Made by a program: the position numbers and the translations under genes. Shown one piece after another: positions 10,075 to 22,345 of a DNA stretch of 64,000 bases. Each line of letters begins with the position of its first letter. The first letter of the stretch is position 1. Under the pieces are notes generated by a model, which was not told where the DNA came from, ran no database searches, and worked only from the letters and a program-made list of their open reading frames with translations. The stretch covers positions 5,039,870 through 5,103,869 of the forward strand of contig NC_035164.2 in assembly GCF_001659605.2 (NCBI RefSeq), in the 5' to 3' direction. The stretch is from Manihot esculenta. Its lineage: Eukaryota; Streptophyta; Magnoliopsida; Malpighiales; Euphorbiaceae.

Positions 10075-13000
10075 ATTTGGTCCGACGGACTGCGAAGACT
10101 TTGACGAATCCCTGTCAAAGATTCGCCAACTAGGCTCCTTACGAGATTATCAGAAGGAGTTCGAAAGATTGGGAAACAAGGTTAAAGGGTGGACGCAGAA
10201 GGCGTTAGTGGGTACGTTTATGGGCGAATTAAAAACAGAAATCGCCGATGGAATCCATATGTTTAAGCCAAAAACTTTAAAAGAGGCAATCAGTTTAGCC
10301 AGGATGAGAGATGAACAGCTGAGTCGGCAAAAGAAAATTCACCGTCCTAATTTTATATCACCGACCTCCTCCCCAGTTAAAAAAACAGAAACACCCATAC
10401 GCCGATTGACTTGGGATGAGATGCAGAAGAAACGTGCCCAAGGTCTCTGCTTTAATTGTGAAGAGAAATTCACTCCTGGGCATCGTTGCAAGGGACCCCA
10501 ACTTCTCCTTCTAGATGGGGGTGATGAAGACGAGGCAACCATGGAAGAACAACCGGAAATATCCCTACATGCACTCTCTGGATGGGCAACTCACAAAACA
10601 ATGCGGGTGGCAGCAAAAATTGGTTCCTACACCCTGATTGTACTGATTGACAGTGGATCTACACATAACTTCATCAATACAAAGGTAGCAGACATGTTAC
10701 AATTGCCAGTACAGCCGTTCAAACCCTGCGACGTTAAAGTTGCGAATGGAGGATTACTGGCATGCCAAGGCAAATTCAATAATGTTCAGCTGCACCTCCA
10801 AGGTATACCTTTTGTAGTCACTTTGTTTGCTTTGCCTATAACGGGTTTGGATGTGGTTCTAGGGATTCAATGGCTGGAAAGGTTAGGAACAGTGGCATGT
10901 AATTGGAAGAACTTAACTATGGAGTTCCAATGGGACAACAACACTCACAAATTGCAGGGCCTACGGACACCAGTTATTCAATCAACATCTCTACAAGCCA
11001 TCTCTAAAGAAGCACGACATGGCAGTTCAATATTTGCTATTTGTATTGATTCCAGTAAGGGTTCAGAATTCATTCACCCTGACTTACAATCAATACTGGA
11101 CCAGTATCAGGACCTGTTCAAGGAACCAACTCAGTTACCACCACCAAGAGAAATAGAGCACCACATCAACTTGAAAGAAGGCACTGAACCTGTCAATATC
11201 AGGCCTTACCGATACGCCTATTTCCAGAAAGCTGAGATTGAGAAACAGGTACAAGACATGTTGAACTCCGGGTTGATAAGGTCAAGTACAAGCCCGTTCT
11301 CTTCTCTTGTTCTGTTAGTGAAAAAGAAAGATGGGTCTTGGCGGTTTTGCACTGATTACCGAGCACTCAACTCTGTTACCATCAAAGACAGATTTCCAAT
11401 CCCCACTGTCGATGATATGCTCGATGAACTCCACTGAGCAAAATATTTTACCAAACTAGACCTTCGAGCGGGATTTCACCAGGTACGAGTTCATTCTGCA
11501 GATATTCCTAAAACTGCTTTCCGTACTCATAACGGTCATTACGAATATCTTGTCATGCCCTTTGGCTTATGTAATGCACCATCAACCTTTCAAGCAATTA
11601 TGAACTCTATCTTTCGTCCCTACCTCCGCAAATTTGTTTTGGTCTTTTTCGATGATATTCTCATCTACAGCCCAGATTGGACCACTCACCTTGGACATGT
11701 CCATACAGTGCTTCAAACCCTGAGACAACACCAATTTACCGTCAAACTCTCTAAATGTGCTTTTGGGTTACAGGAGATAGAGTATCTGGGACATATTGTC
11801 ACTCCTCAAGGAGTGAAGGTGGATCAAAATAAAATTTCAGCTATGGTAAATTGGCCTAAACCCACTAATGTTTCTGAGTTATGTGGGTTTTTAGGTCTTA
11901 CAGGTTACTATCAGAAGGTTGTCCGCAATTATGGCCTTATAGCACAGCCACTCACCAATCTTTTGAAAAAAGGGCAATTCTAGTGGACTGATGTAGCAGA
12001 TTTAGCTTTCCAGCAGCTCAAATCTGCAGTGACAGCCACACCTATTCTTGCCATGCCAAATTTTGATGAAATATTTATTATTGAATCAGACGCTTCAGGC
12101 GACGGCATTGGTGCGGTGTTATCCCAGCAAGGCAGACCGATTGCTTTTATGAGCAGGGCTTTGGGCAATAGCAAACGCTCTTGGTCTATTTATGCTAAAG
12201 ATATGTTAGCTATCATACATGCCATCCAGGCTTGGAGACCATATTTGCTCGGCCGAAAATTCATCATCCACACAGATCAACGCAGTCTCAAACATTTTCT
12301 GGAACAACGGGTGGTGACACCTGAACAACAGAAATGGATTTCCAAGCTTCTTGGTTATGACTACGAGATCCTCTACAAACCAGGGAAGGAGAATAATGCA
12401 GCAGATGCATTATCACGGGTTTCGAGCAGTCCTAGTTTGGATGCTTTGTTCGTATCTCAGTCTCCATTATGGGATACAATAAAAAAAGAAGCTAAAACTC
12501 ATCCTTACATGATTAAAATTGGCAAAGAAGCTACAACAACTCCAGGCAATCCGTATCGGTGGCAAAATGGGCTGGTGAGTTATAAGAATCACATTGTTGT
12601 GCCTCCAAACTCCCCACTTATTCCACAACTTCTACATGAGTTTCATGATTCTCGTCTTGGCAGACATTCCGGAGTTCTAAGGACATACAAGCGGATTGCT
12701 CAGCAATTTTATTGGCCCTCAATGTATACAACTATCAAGAATTATGTGGCGGCTTGTGAAGTTTGTCAACGAGTTAAGATGGAAACTTTGTCACCTGCTG
12801 GGTTACTATAACCACTTCCGATTCCTTACCAAATTTGGGATGATATCACAATGGATTTCATCGATGGACTGCCCACCTTGAATGGTAAGAATTCTATCCT
12901 TGTTGTGGTTGATAGATTGAGCAAATCTGCTCATTTTATAGCACTTTCACATCCATATTCGACCAAGGTGGTAGCTGAAAAATTTGTTGACGGAATTGTG

Positions 13001-13972
13001 AAATTGCATGGCATGCCACGAACAATCATCAGTGACCGTGATCCCATCTTTGTAAGTCACTTTTGGCGTGAATTTTTTAAGATGTCAGGAACCCAGCTTA
13101 AAATGAGTTCGGCTTACCATCCTCAGATCGATGGTCAATCTGAGGTAGTCAACCGTTGCATTGAACAGTACCTCCGGAGTTTTGTGTACCAACAGTCCCG
13201 CAAATGGTTCTCTCTGTTGCCTTGGGCAGAATTCTGGTACAACACAACTTTCCACATATCAACGGGAATGACTCCCTTCCAAGCCTTGTATGGAAGATTG
13301 CCCCCAACAATTCCCCTCTATCATGAAGGAAGCAGTTCAGTTCATGAAGTTGATAAAAATCTCCTTTCTAGAGATGCCTTGTTGAGTCAACTTAAATCCA
13401 ACCTTGCGGCTGCTACAAATCGAATGAAACAATATGCTGATTCAAAAAGACGAGATGTACAGTATGAAGTTGGTGATTGGGTATTTTTGAAGCTTCATCC
13501 CTATCGCCAACATTCTGTGTCTGTTCGAACTTATCCGAAGCTTGCTTGCAAATTTTATGGGCCATATCAGATTGAAGAGAATATAGGACCAGTCGCTTAC
13601 AAGCTTCAGCTTCCCCCTGGTTCTCGCATTCATCCAGTTTTTCACGTATCTCTCTTAAAAAAGAAGATTGGAGAAGCTGCTCTTTCCAGCAATGAAATGC
13701 CACCTGTGACTAATGATGGCGAATTGCTCTTGGAACCTAAATCTGTTCTTGATACCCGTTGGGTTAAAAAAGGATCCAAAATTGTTGAACAACTTCTGGT
13801 CAAATGGAAAAAGCTTCAAGAGGAAGATGCTACATGGGAAGATTCTCAGTCCTTCACAGTACGTTTTCCTACCATTAACCTTGAGGACAAGGTTGCTGTC
13901 CGAGGGGGAGGTAATGATAGACCAAGAAGATCCAGTCGGTTGCCGAAGATCAATTCCAAATATCTTGACTGA
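10075..13972 (+). pseudogene. Chromovirus gag-pol, 5'-truncated, three nonsense codons
   Basis: Domains in order: gag C-terminal part; CCHC knuckle ([14 protein letters not shown]); aspartic protease ([11 protein letters not shown]); reverse transcriptase with YLVMPFGL and FFDDILIYS; RNase H with IESDASGDGIGAVL; integrase with an H2C2 zinc finger and the D, D, E pattern (MDFIDGLP, SDRDPIF, QSEVVNR); and a C-terminal chromodomain-like stretch (LLVKWKKLQEEDATWED). The frame is broken by TGA at 11435, where the second copy has GGA, by TAG at 11981, and by TAA at 12809. These are point nonsense changes, not frameshifts, so decay is recent. The 3' end overlaps the polypurine tract (about 13901-13911) and the first bases of the LTR. 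Confidence 0.9.
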
Positions 13973-14244
13973 GTTACTGCTGCGGCTTGCTTGACTTGCC
14001 TAAAATAGCTGTTATTTGATTCTACTTTGATTCTGTTATTTGATTTTGTTGATTTAGCACTACTTATTTGTTTTGCTTTCATCCTTATTTGTAGGGAAGT
14101 TGTTATTTTTCTGCAGTATATATATTACTGCTATTCATTAATAAAGGGGAGCAAATTCTCAAATTCATTACTGGTTTTCTTTTTCTCACCATAAGCAGAA
14201 AATTATTCTTCTTACATTCTTACTCTGATTGGGACCATCTAACA
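13915..14244 (+). repeat. Chromovirus LTR, 330 bp
   Basis: It begins TGATAG right after the purine-rich GAGGGGGAGG (13902-13911) and ends AACA immediately before the primer-binding site. It contains a TATATATA box near 14117 and AATAAAGG near 14141. It is the only LTR in this arrangement. The boundaries rest on these landmarks, as no second LTR is available for comparison. Confidence 0.75.
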
Positions 14245-14260
14245 TTGGTATCATAGCCTG
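14245..14260 (+). other. Retrotransposon primer-binding site
   Basis: TTGGTATCATAGCC directly follows the LTR end. It differs by one base from the common plant primer site TGGTATCAGAGCC, complementary to initiator methionine tRNA. Confidence 0.8.
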
Positions 14261-14309
14261 GTTTTTTTTTTCCTCTCTTCTTTCTTCTTACTATTCTTTC
14301 TTATTCCTT

Positions 14310-16353
14310 ATGACGACTAACAAGGAACGAATCGAGAACCTTGAAACAGGACTAGGGCAGCTTCAAGATGTTGCTGGTCGAATGGAAACTGGGGTTACTA
14401 GCAAATTGCAACACCTGGAAGATATGATGACCAAACTTTTTGAAACAGTCCTGTCAAGCCGAGAAGGTGGAAGCAGCAACTTTCGGGAAAAATCAGTTCA
14501 ACAAGGCGGCAACCGTGCAGAATCGGCCACAGGAGGAAAGCCAATGTTCTCGTCAAAATTGGCCAAGCTTGAATTCCCGAGGTACTCCGGTACTGATCCA
14601 ACCGAATGGCTAGCAAAAGCCAATCAATTTTTTGATTTTCAAGCCACGCCAGACAATGAGAAGGTTTCATTAGCCTCCTATCACATGCAAGGGGAAGCTA
14701 ATGAATGGTGGCAATGGTTACACAGAACTTACAAGGTAGAAGATAACAAGGAGGTTACTTGGGAGATTTTTGTCGATGAACTGTGGGCCAAATTTGGTCC
14801 GACGGACTGCGAAGACTTTGACGAATCCCTGTCAAAGATTCGCCAACTAGGCTCCTTACGAGATTATCAGAGGGAGTTCGAAAGATTGGGAAACAAGGTT
14901 AAAGGGTGGACGCAGAAGGCGTTAGTGGGTACTTTTATGGGCGGATTAAAAATAGAAATCGCCGATGGAATCCGTATGTTTAAGCCATAAACTTTAAAAG
15001 AGGCAATCAGTTTAGCCAGGATGAGAGATGAACAGCTGAGTCGGCAAAAGAAAATTCACCGTCCTAATTTTATATCACCGACCTCCTCCCCAGTTAAAAA
15101 AGCAGAAACACCCATACGCCGATTGACTTGGGATGAGATGCAGAAGAAACGTGCCCAAGGTCTCTGCTTTAATTGTGAAGAGAAATTCACTCCTGGGCAT
15201 CGTTGCAAGGGACCCCAACTTCTCCTTCTAGATGGGGGTGATGAAGACGAGGCAACCATGGAAGAACAGCCGGAAATATCCCTACATGCACTCTCTGGAT
15301 GGGCAACTCACAAAACAATGCGGGTGGCAGCAAAAATTGGTTCCTACACCCTGATTGTACTGATTGACAGTGGATCTACACATAACTTCATCAATACAAA
15401 GGGAGCAGACATGTTACAATTGCCAGTACAGCCGTTCAAACCCTGCGACGTTAAAGTTGCGAATGGAGGATTACTGGCATGCCAAGGCAAATTCAATGAT
15501 GTTCAGCTGCACCTCCAAGGTATACCTTTTGTAGTCACTTTGTTTGCTTTGCCTATAACGGGTTTGGATGTGGTTCTAGGGATTCAATGGCTGGAAAGGT
15601 TGGCAACAGTGGCATGTAATTGGAAGAACTTAACTATGGAGTTCCAATGGGACAACAACACTCACAAATTGCAGGGCCTACGGACACCAGTTATTCAATC
15701 AACATCTCTACAAGCCATCTCTAAAGAAGCACCACATGGCAGTTCAATATTTGCTATTTGTATTGATTCTAGTAAGGGTTCAGAATTCATTCACCCTGAC
15801 TTACAATCAATACTGGACCAGTATCAGGACCTGTTCAAGGAACCAACTCAGTTACCACCACCAAGAGAAATAGAGCACCACATCAACTTGAAAGAAGGCA
15901 CTGAACCTGTCAATATCAGGCCCTACCGATACGCCTATTTCCAGAAAGCTGAGATTGAGAAACAGGTACAAGACATGTTGAACTCCGGGTTGATAAGGTC
16001 AAGTACAAGCCCGTTCTCTTCTCCTGTTCTGTTAGTGAAAAAGAAAGATGGGTCTTGGCGGTTTTGCACTGATTACCGAGCACTCAACTCTGTTACCATC
16101 AAAGATAGATTTCCAATCCCCACTGTCGATGATATGCTTGATGAACTCCACGGAGCAAAATATTTTACCAAACTAGACCTTCGAGCGGGATTTCACCAGG
16201 TACGAGTTCATTCTGCAGATATTCCTAAAACTGCTTTCCGTACTCATAACGGTCATTACGAATATCTTGTCATGCCCTTTGGCTTATATAATGCACCATC
16301 AACCTTTCAAGCAATTATGAACTCTATCTTTCGTCCCTACCTCCGCAAATTTG
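14310..16353 (+). pseudogene. Chromovirus gag-pol, 3'-truncated second copy
   Basis: Gag starts at 14310 (MTTNKERIENLE), followed by a coiled-coil-like N terminus and the conserved gag core (YSGTDPTEWLAKANQFF, EWWQWL). A TAA at about 14988 interrupts it where the first copy has AAA. The reading continues through the CCHC knuckle, protease (DSGSTHNFI) and reverse transcriptase ([13 protein letters not shown]), then ends at 16353 just before the FFDD motif. Beyond the break, the frame runs into unrelated sequence. RNase H, integrase and 3' LTR are absent here. Confidence 0.88.
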
Positions 16354-17279
16354 GAATTGATCTTCGGCAATCGACTGGATCTTTTTGGTCTATCAGTTAT
16401 AAACAGTTCTTTACGTTTACCCTTTTCTTCAGCTCTCTGATTTGAGCGTCAGAGTAGCTACCATAGGTATTATCCATCTCACGTTTTTTTTTTTTGCCAA
16501 GTAACCAATCACAACATAGTTTCGTTTCGACCATATCATTTAGTTTCAGTATCGGGGAATCCATTGAATTTTATCTGTTAATTTGGATTAAAATTGGTCC
16601 CTTATCTTCTTTCTCTTAAAAAAGAAATCTTTATTTTCTCTTAAAAAAAATCTATCTTTTCTTTTTTTAAAAATAGGTGGTAGTTTATGAGCTGCTGCTA
16701 AGGTTGCTATTAATGAGAGCGCTATCATTTTTTTTGGTCCTGACAATGGATAAAACACACTCTCTATGGTCAACAAAGTAGTAGATCTCAATAATTTGAA
16801 CAATGAGCAAATATTTTAATACATCAAAGGGTTGCAAGCTATTCTCGAGTATTACAAAGTTTAGAGAGAGGCATCATTTGTGACTCCTAGAGTAAGGGAG
16901 GACGCTTCCATTGATACCCTAAGTAAATGCAATCCAAGCGCAGTCCAAAGAGAAGGCCAAACTGAAGGATGAAGAGTTATCGGATGAGACTCCAAAGAAC
17001 GTCAACTGCAAGCTGGTTCGAGCCATGCAAAGGTACTAGAAGGAGTAAGATGGGGACTATGGTTTGGACAATGCTTCGCCTCTACCAAAATAGATCTTAG
17101 CAGAAATTTTTCCAATCAAGTTTAAACTATTAAATTTGGACAAATAAGATAGAACAACTGATCTCAGAAGTCATTTGGCTATTTTTAAAATGACCACACA
17201 GTTTCAAAATGTCAATAACTACGTATTGCACCGAGTGTTTTTGTACACACGACTTTCGCGTTATGCCGAGTAATAAATT
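16354..17279 (+). pseudogene. Ty3/gypsy LTR end, leader and gag fragment
   Basis: The stretch around 16430-16480 (gatttgagcgtcagagt...) resembles the LTR end of plant Ty3/gypsy elements, and 'cggggaatcca' near 16555 resembles a decayed primer-binding and leader region. From about 16590 it matches the gag leader fragments at 6471-7187 and 48157-48866, with multiple frame breaks. It abuts the truncated chromovirus on the left and P450 3' flank on the right. Assignment of the left 100 bp is tentative. Confidence 0.5.
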
Positions 17280-17826
17280 TACAATATTTATTAACATAAA
17301 ATAAAAATCAAATGATCATTTAACGAATTAAATTTAACATAAAATAAAATTAAAGAAAAAATTTATTAAAAATATTTTTATATATCAAATAATTAATTTA
17401 ATTTAATTTAATTTTACTTTTTCACTTTAACTAATTTTCTGAATTAATTATTAATTTAATGAATGAATTAAATTGTAATTTTATTTTTTAATTTAATATT
17501 TTATAATTACCTATTCATATTTTATAACTTATGTAATAATAATTACTCATTCTATTCCATAATTTTTTAACATCTTTTTATTAATGAATTAATTTTTCTT
17601 TTCTTTTCTTTTTCTCTCTCATTAATTTTTTTTATTTCACGTATTATAATATTATTGAATTAATTGAATTATTGTACATAACAGTTGTATTGTAAAATCA
17701 CTTCCTCTTAAGATAGGATTACCCATAAAGCAGTTTTTCTTTACAAGAAATTATTTTTAATACTAAAGTACATGAACATATTGCATGAGAACTTATTACA
17801 TGAAGCTCAACTTTCAAGCAAAGCAC
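17280..17826. other. 3' flank of P450 copy 2
   Basis: Close match to 7188-7733. AT-rich with no gene. It contains the presumed 3' untranslated region of the minus-strand P450. Confidence 0.55.
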
Positions 17827-19823
17827 TCATATCTTTTGAATAAGGAGATTCACACCATGCTCAGGCTCCAAAAGCAGACCATAAGTAGGTGAGTGTCGAT
17901 ATTTAGGAGAGATAGTAAGTTTGAAATTAGAGAGTATGACAGCGAAAAACACTTTCAATTCTATTAAAGCCAAGTTCTGTCCAGGACACACCCGAGCTCC
18001 CAATCCAAAAGGTATATAGGCTTGTGAAGACTTGCAAGCTCCAGCAACTCCATTAGTGAACCTCTCAGGATTAAACACGTCTGCATCAGCTCCCCAATAT
18101 TCAGGATTACGATGCAATGCTGGTAGCCATATCCAAGTGTCCATTCCTTTTGGAACCTTCAACTCACCAAGCTTCACATTTTGCATTGCCTCTCTTGAAA
18201 CCAATGTCACTCCTGGATAAAGCCTCAGAACCTCTTGGATCACCATTTTTAACTGCATGAAAAACACAAAAATCAGTTAAAAATACGGATGCAGTGCAAC
18301 TTCTCAATTTATATCTACGTATGTGAATGTATCTACCACTTTCATCTTGCTGAGCATATTGTAGTCTAGGAGCTGTTGTCCCTTACAAATCTCTAAAACT
18401 TCAAACCGAGCACGGTCTTGCCATTCAGGATGTGAAGCTAGTAACATTAAACCCCAAATTGCTGCAAGAGCAGGGGATTGGTACCCACCAAAAATCATAT
18501 TTTTGCAATTGTCAATTATGAACTCATCTTCTGTTAACTTTCCAAGCTCACCATTCTTGGAACCTTCAATGATAGCTTGTAATAAGTCCTGATGAGATGT
18601 AGATCCACTTCTCTCCTTAGCTATGTCCATTATCATTCCATGGATCTCTTTTGCTAATCTCCATGTTTTTCTATTCCTTTCTATAGGAAGAAATCTTATT
18701 CACAAACATAACAACGAGTATCAGTCGTCTAAGTGATTTAGATAAAACTAAACTGTAATATCTTGAATTCAAATTCCAATTAGACTGATTGTATAGAAAA
18801 AGGTGAAAGATATACATACCTTAGTAAAGGAATCCCAAGAGTTGTGGTTTCACCCATAGCCTTGAGGAGTTCATGACACTCGGGAAATACTTTAATTCCT
18901 TTGTGATGATCACTTCCAAACATTATTTTTGAGGCAATATAAGTAGTGAAGATTCTCACATGCTCACCCACCACTATATCAATGATTCCACCCTCACTTT
19001 CTGTGTCTATTATCTTCTCCCATGCTTTAACTAGCATACTGCCAGATTCCCCCATCAGATTCACCATATTCTGTATATAGTAAATATTATTTTTTATTAA
19101 AGCAAATAATTTTAAATATTTGTTTATCAACTAGTTTTAATTAGCATGACAAATAAAATCCATAAATTTAATTACCTTAACCTTGTTGATGTAGAGTTGA
19201 GGGGCAATGGTCTTCCTTTGATGATACCAAACATCACCGTTTGCAGTATTAAGGCCCTTGCCTAAGAGAACTCCTCTGTCGTTTTGTAGATAAGCTGGTT
19301 TTCCAAGTTCAAATGATGTGAAAACATTTATTTCTCTCACTATGCTCAGATTATTCACGTACAACAATTGTATTCCACCAAGTGCAAACTTGAATAATTT
19401 ACCTGTCATAAGTAATGAACATAACTAGGATTTAACGAAAGAGAATTGATTTAGCATCTGAAATCTTAAACTCGAATGTTAATAAAAACTAAAAATATAT
19501 GAAAAAGGGGAAATTAATATGTATGAAATACCATAGTTTTTGGCCCAATGCTTGAGATAGGGTAAGACAATTAAGGGACCATCGATCTGTGGAGTTTCAG
19601 AATTTTGAGAAACCATTCTCTCCATTTCTGGTATGTTTCCCAACAGCAGAGAAGGTGGAGGACCTTTGATTCCTTGCTCTCTAATAAGCTTATTAGTTTT
19701 ATAGCTCTCATGCTTCCACCACGCAACATAACATAAACAAATGACGAGAAAACTCCATAAAAGAAACATCATAGACTGAAGCATTGATAGAGATTTACAC
19801 CCCAACTGTGTTGCTGGATTCAT
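17827..19823 (-). CDS. CYP714-like cytochrome P450, intact copy 2
   Basis: Exons 19532-19823, 19176-19402, 18820-19070, 18337-18694 and 17827-18252 have the same sizes and phases as copy 1 and give 517 residues. All introns begin GT and end AG. Conserved marks: GPPPS hinge, EVLR, PERF, and heme loop FGLGARVCPG. The I-helix motif is GGYQSP as in the other copies. It groups with copy 3 by residues such as KIIDTESEGG, EFIIDNC and NGVAGACK, and by a shared upstream region. Copy-specific changes include serine at residue 11, glycine for valine in VNLMGESG, and asparagine opening exon 3. Probable ER-bound monooxygenase of unknown substrate. Confidence 0.87.
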
Positions 19824-21879
19824 GGACGTGGCTCTTTAAATATCTGCAAGTGATAAATAATATTTATTAAATTATTAAAAATTATTAAAAATTATTTTTT
19901 TTCTTAAATTATTAAAAATTTAAATCTTTTTTATTTCTGGTTATTTTTATTTTTTTACTTTTAATCTAGGCCTGTACATGAAATATACAAAGTTTACATA
20001 AAAAATATATTAAGTATTAGTTTTATTTGTTAAATCTATAAATTTATGTTTACTCATAATTAACGGTTAATTATATGCAATTTTTAATAATAATTAATTA
20101 ATATTATATATATCATTATTTGTTGCAAGTGTTTTGCAAAACTCACACAAAAACAGTGTTTGGTTTTGGATATTCTGAAAATCCAAAATTCTTAAACCTA
20201 GCTAAGCCTATGGAGCTTTTCAAATTATGGTTCCTTTAAGGTTTGTGGCACACGTGGGAGAAGGAAATCAGATCAAAATGAGAACAAAACTACTAGAGGA
20301 AATGCAAAAAGAGGTGCAAAGGAAATGAAAACTATTGATTGTATTGTTTTGTACAACTGATTTGAAACGGGATCATTGATACTCCGTCAAGAGTTTTAAC
20401 ATTAAAACATGATAGTTGATATTTTATTAGAAATTTAAATCAATATCATTTGATTAAATAAGATGTTTGATATTCTGTTAAGAGTTTTAACACTAAAAAA
20501 AAATAATTTATATTTCATCAAGAATTTAAATAAATATCGTCTGATTAAAACGAAATTAAGAAAGATTAAAAATTAAAATTTCTTGTAAAATTTTCAAAAA
20601 TTTTTGAAGTCTCATACAGATAAAAAAAAAAAAACTACTTATAATAGCGAAAATTTTTAGTTAAAATTTATGAAAAATTTTATAAATAATTAAAATATAA
20701 AATTAATTCTTAAATGATAGAATTTGGGTCTATAGCCTTTTATCGCATTTTTGAAAATCGTTCATCTTGAATTTTTTTTTAAAAAAAATTTATTGTGGGT
20801 CTCCACCAATGTCACAAGTATAAGTTAAATACTTTTTTTTATTACTTAAATTCACTCTAAATCTTCTATAAAATGTAAGTCTAATTACACTGTATTATGA
20901 ATTTTAAATATTATTAAATGTGAATTTTTCAAAAATTTTAAATTTTAAACATATTATTAAATTTTCTCTATGTATGCATTGAATTTTATTAAATTTTTTT
21001 ATTAAATCGAATCAAATTAAATTAAAAAATTAATTTAAAAAAAAATTAAAATCAAATCTAACCAAACCAAAATCAAATCCAACCAAACCATAAATAAATA
21101 AATTCAAAAACAAGATAGGATTTGTAAAGCAATAGCCATAAATAAATTCAAAAGCAAACAAAAAAAGAAAAATGCTAGCGAAATAAAAGGCTACGGTGCT
21201 CACCATGAGTTTGTTAGGAGGTGTTTTGATATTTTGGAGCCATGTGGGGTCAACGTAAGACTTCCTGTGTTTGGATAGAATACCATCTCATTAATTTGAC
21301 ATGATGTGTTTAGCTCTATAATTTTGTTTAAATTTCTATGATCTACGCTTCTCCCTCTTTTAATTAGCTTTTCAAATTTTATGCTTTTTTGTCAGATAAG
21401 TTATTAATTCACGGTATCCTATTATAGAAATACAATAGCATCAATAATTATAATATTATTTCGTTTATTTTATAAAAAATATTTTTATATTTTTTAATAT
21501 TTAATATATTTAAAAAATTTAATTAATAAAAATTATTTTTATAAAAAAATTAAATTATTTTTTAAAAAATAACTATTCACATTTTAAAATTTTTATTATG
21601 ATTTCTATATAAATTTATTAATATATTTTATTTTTAAATAAATTATATTATTAAAAAATATTGTTTAAAAAAATATTTTTAATAAAAAAAATTTTCAAAT
21701 ATAAATTATTTTTAGTAAATGAACCAAGCCTTAGATTTGAAGGAATGGAACACAATTTATATCATATAAATTTTCAACAAAATATTGAACATAAAATTAT
21801 AAAATAACACAATTTTCATACAATAATACCATGATTGTTCATTTTTCATGTAGAGCGCCATAGTTTTAATAAACCACTC
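19824..21879. other. Upstream spacer of P450 copy 2, no gene seen
   Basis: AT-rich sequence with homopolymer runs, repeated at 34751-37170 and, from about 20330 on, at 50272-51290. A moderately GC-richer patch around 21170-21300 (tgctagcgaaat...caccatgagtttg) is conserved in all three copies. No open frame of note. Confidence 0.5.
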
Positions 21880-22345
21880 TCAGTTAGAAGTTCGTTGGGA
21901 CTAGAAAAATACTCGAAAACTCATCAGAGTTATAAAATGCCAGGAAGGAAGTTAGGGCTGTGAAAAGCCAAGGAGTTCAAAAACAATCGGAAGCTCATCA
22001 GTGTTGGAAAAAATATACAGAAATCCGTCAAGATTATAAAAGGTCAGGAAGACCGTAAGGGATGTAAAAAGACAAGGAGCTCGTTAAGGCTGGAAAAATA
22101 CACGGAAACCCGTCAGGACTATAAAAGGCTAAGAAGTTCGCCAGGACTGTAAAAGGCTAGAAAGCTCATAGGGGCTAGAAAATGCCTAAAAGCTCATCAA
22201 GGAAGGAGAAAGCATGTCAGGGCTAGGAAATGCCTATAAGCTCGGAAGCACGTCAAGGCTACAAAATGCCCGTAAGCTCATCAAGACATTGCTATATCAC
22301 TCAGATCGATTTTTGCCAGACAAGATCTTGGACTTGACTGGTCGG
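21880..22345. repeat. Short tandem repeats of about 30 bp, gypsy-associated
   Basis: Diverged units of the type 'ggctggaaaaatacacggaaacccgtcagg', the same family as at 2650-3200, 37170-37600 and 51360-51900. They precede a gag relic, suggesting they belong to the retrotransposon. Confidence 0.7.

Larger units (their letters stand above)
10071..16353 (+). mobile_element. Overlapping 1.33-unit chromovirus: gag-pol, LTR, gag-pol
   Basis: The left end begins abruptly inside gag. It runs through pol to one 330-bp LTR (13915-14244), restarts with primer-binding site and complete gag 5' end, and stops abruptly inside reverse transcriptase at 16353. Segment 10075-11636 and segment 14792-16353 are the same region of the element, both exactly 1562 bp, with about 20 base differences by eye and no indel. 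The repeat period is 4717 bp, about one LTR plus internal region. The outer LTRs are missing. A chromodomain-like C terminus places it among plant chromoviruses. Confidence 0.85.
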
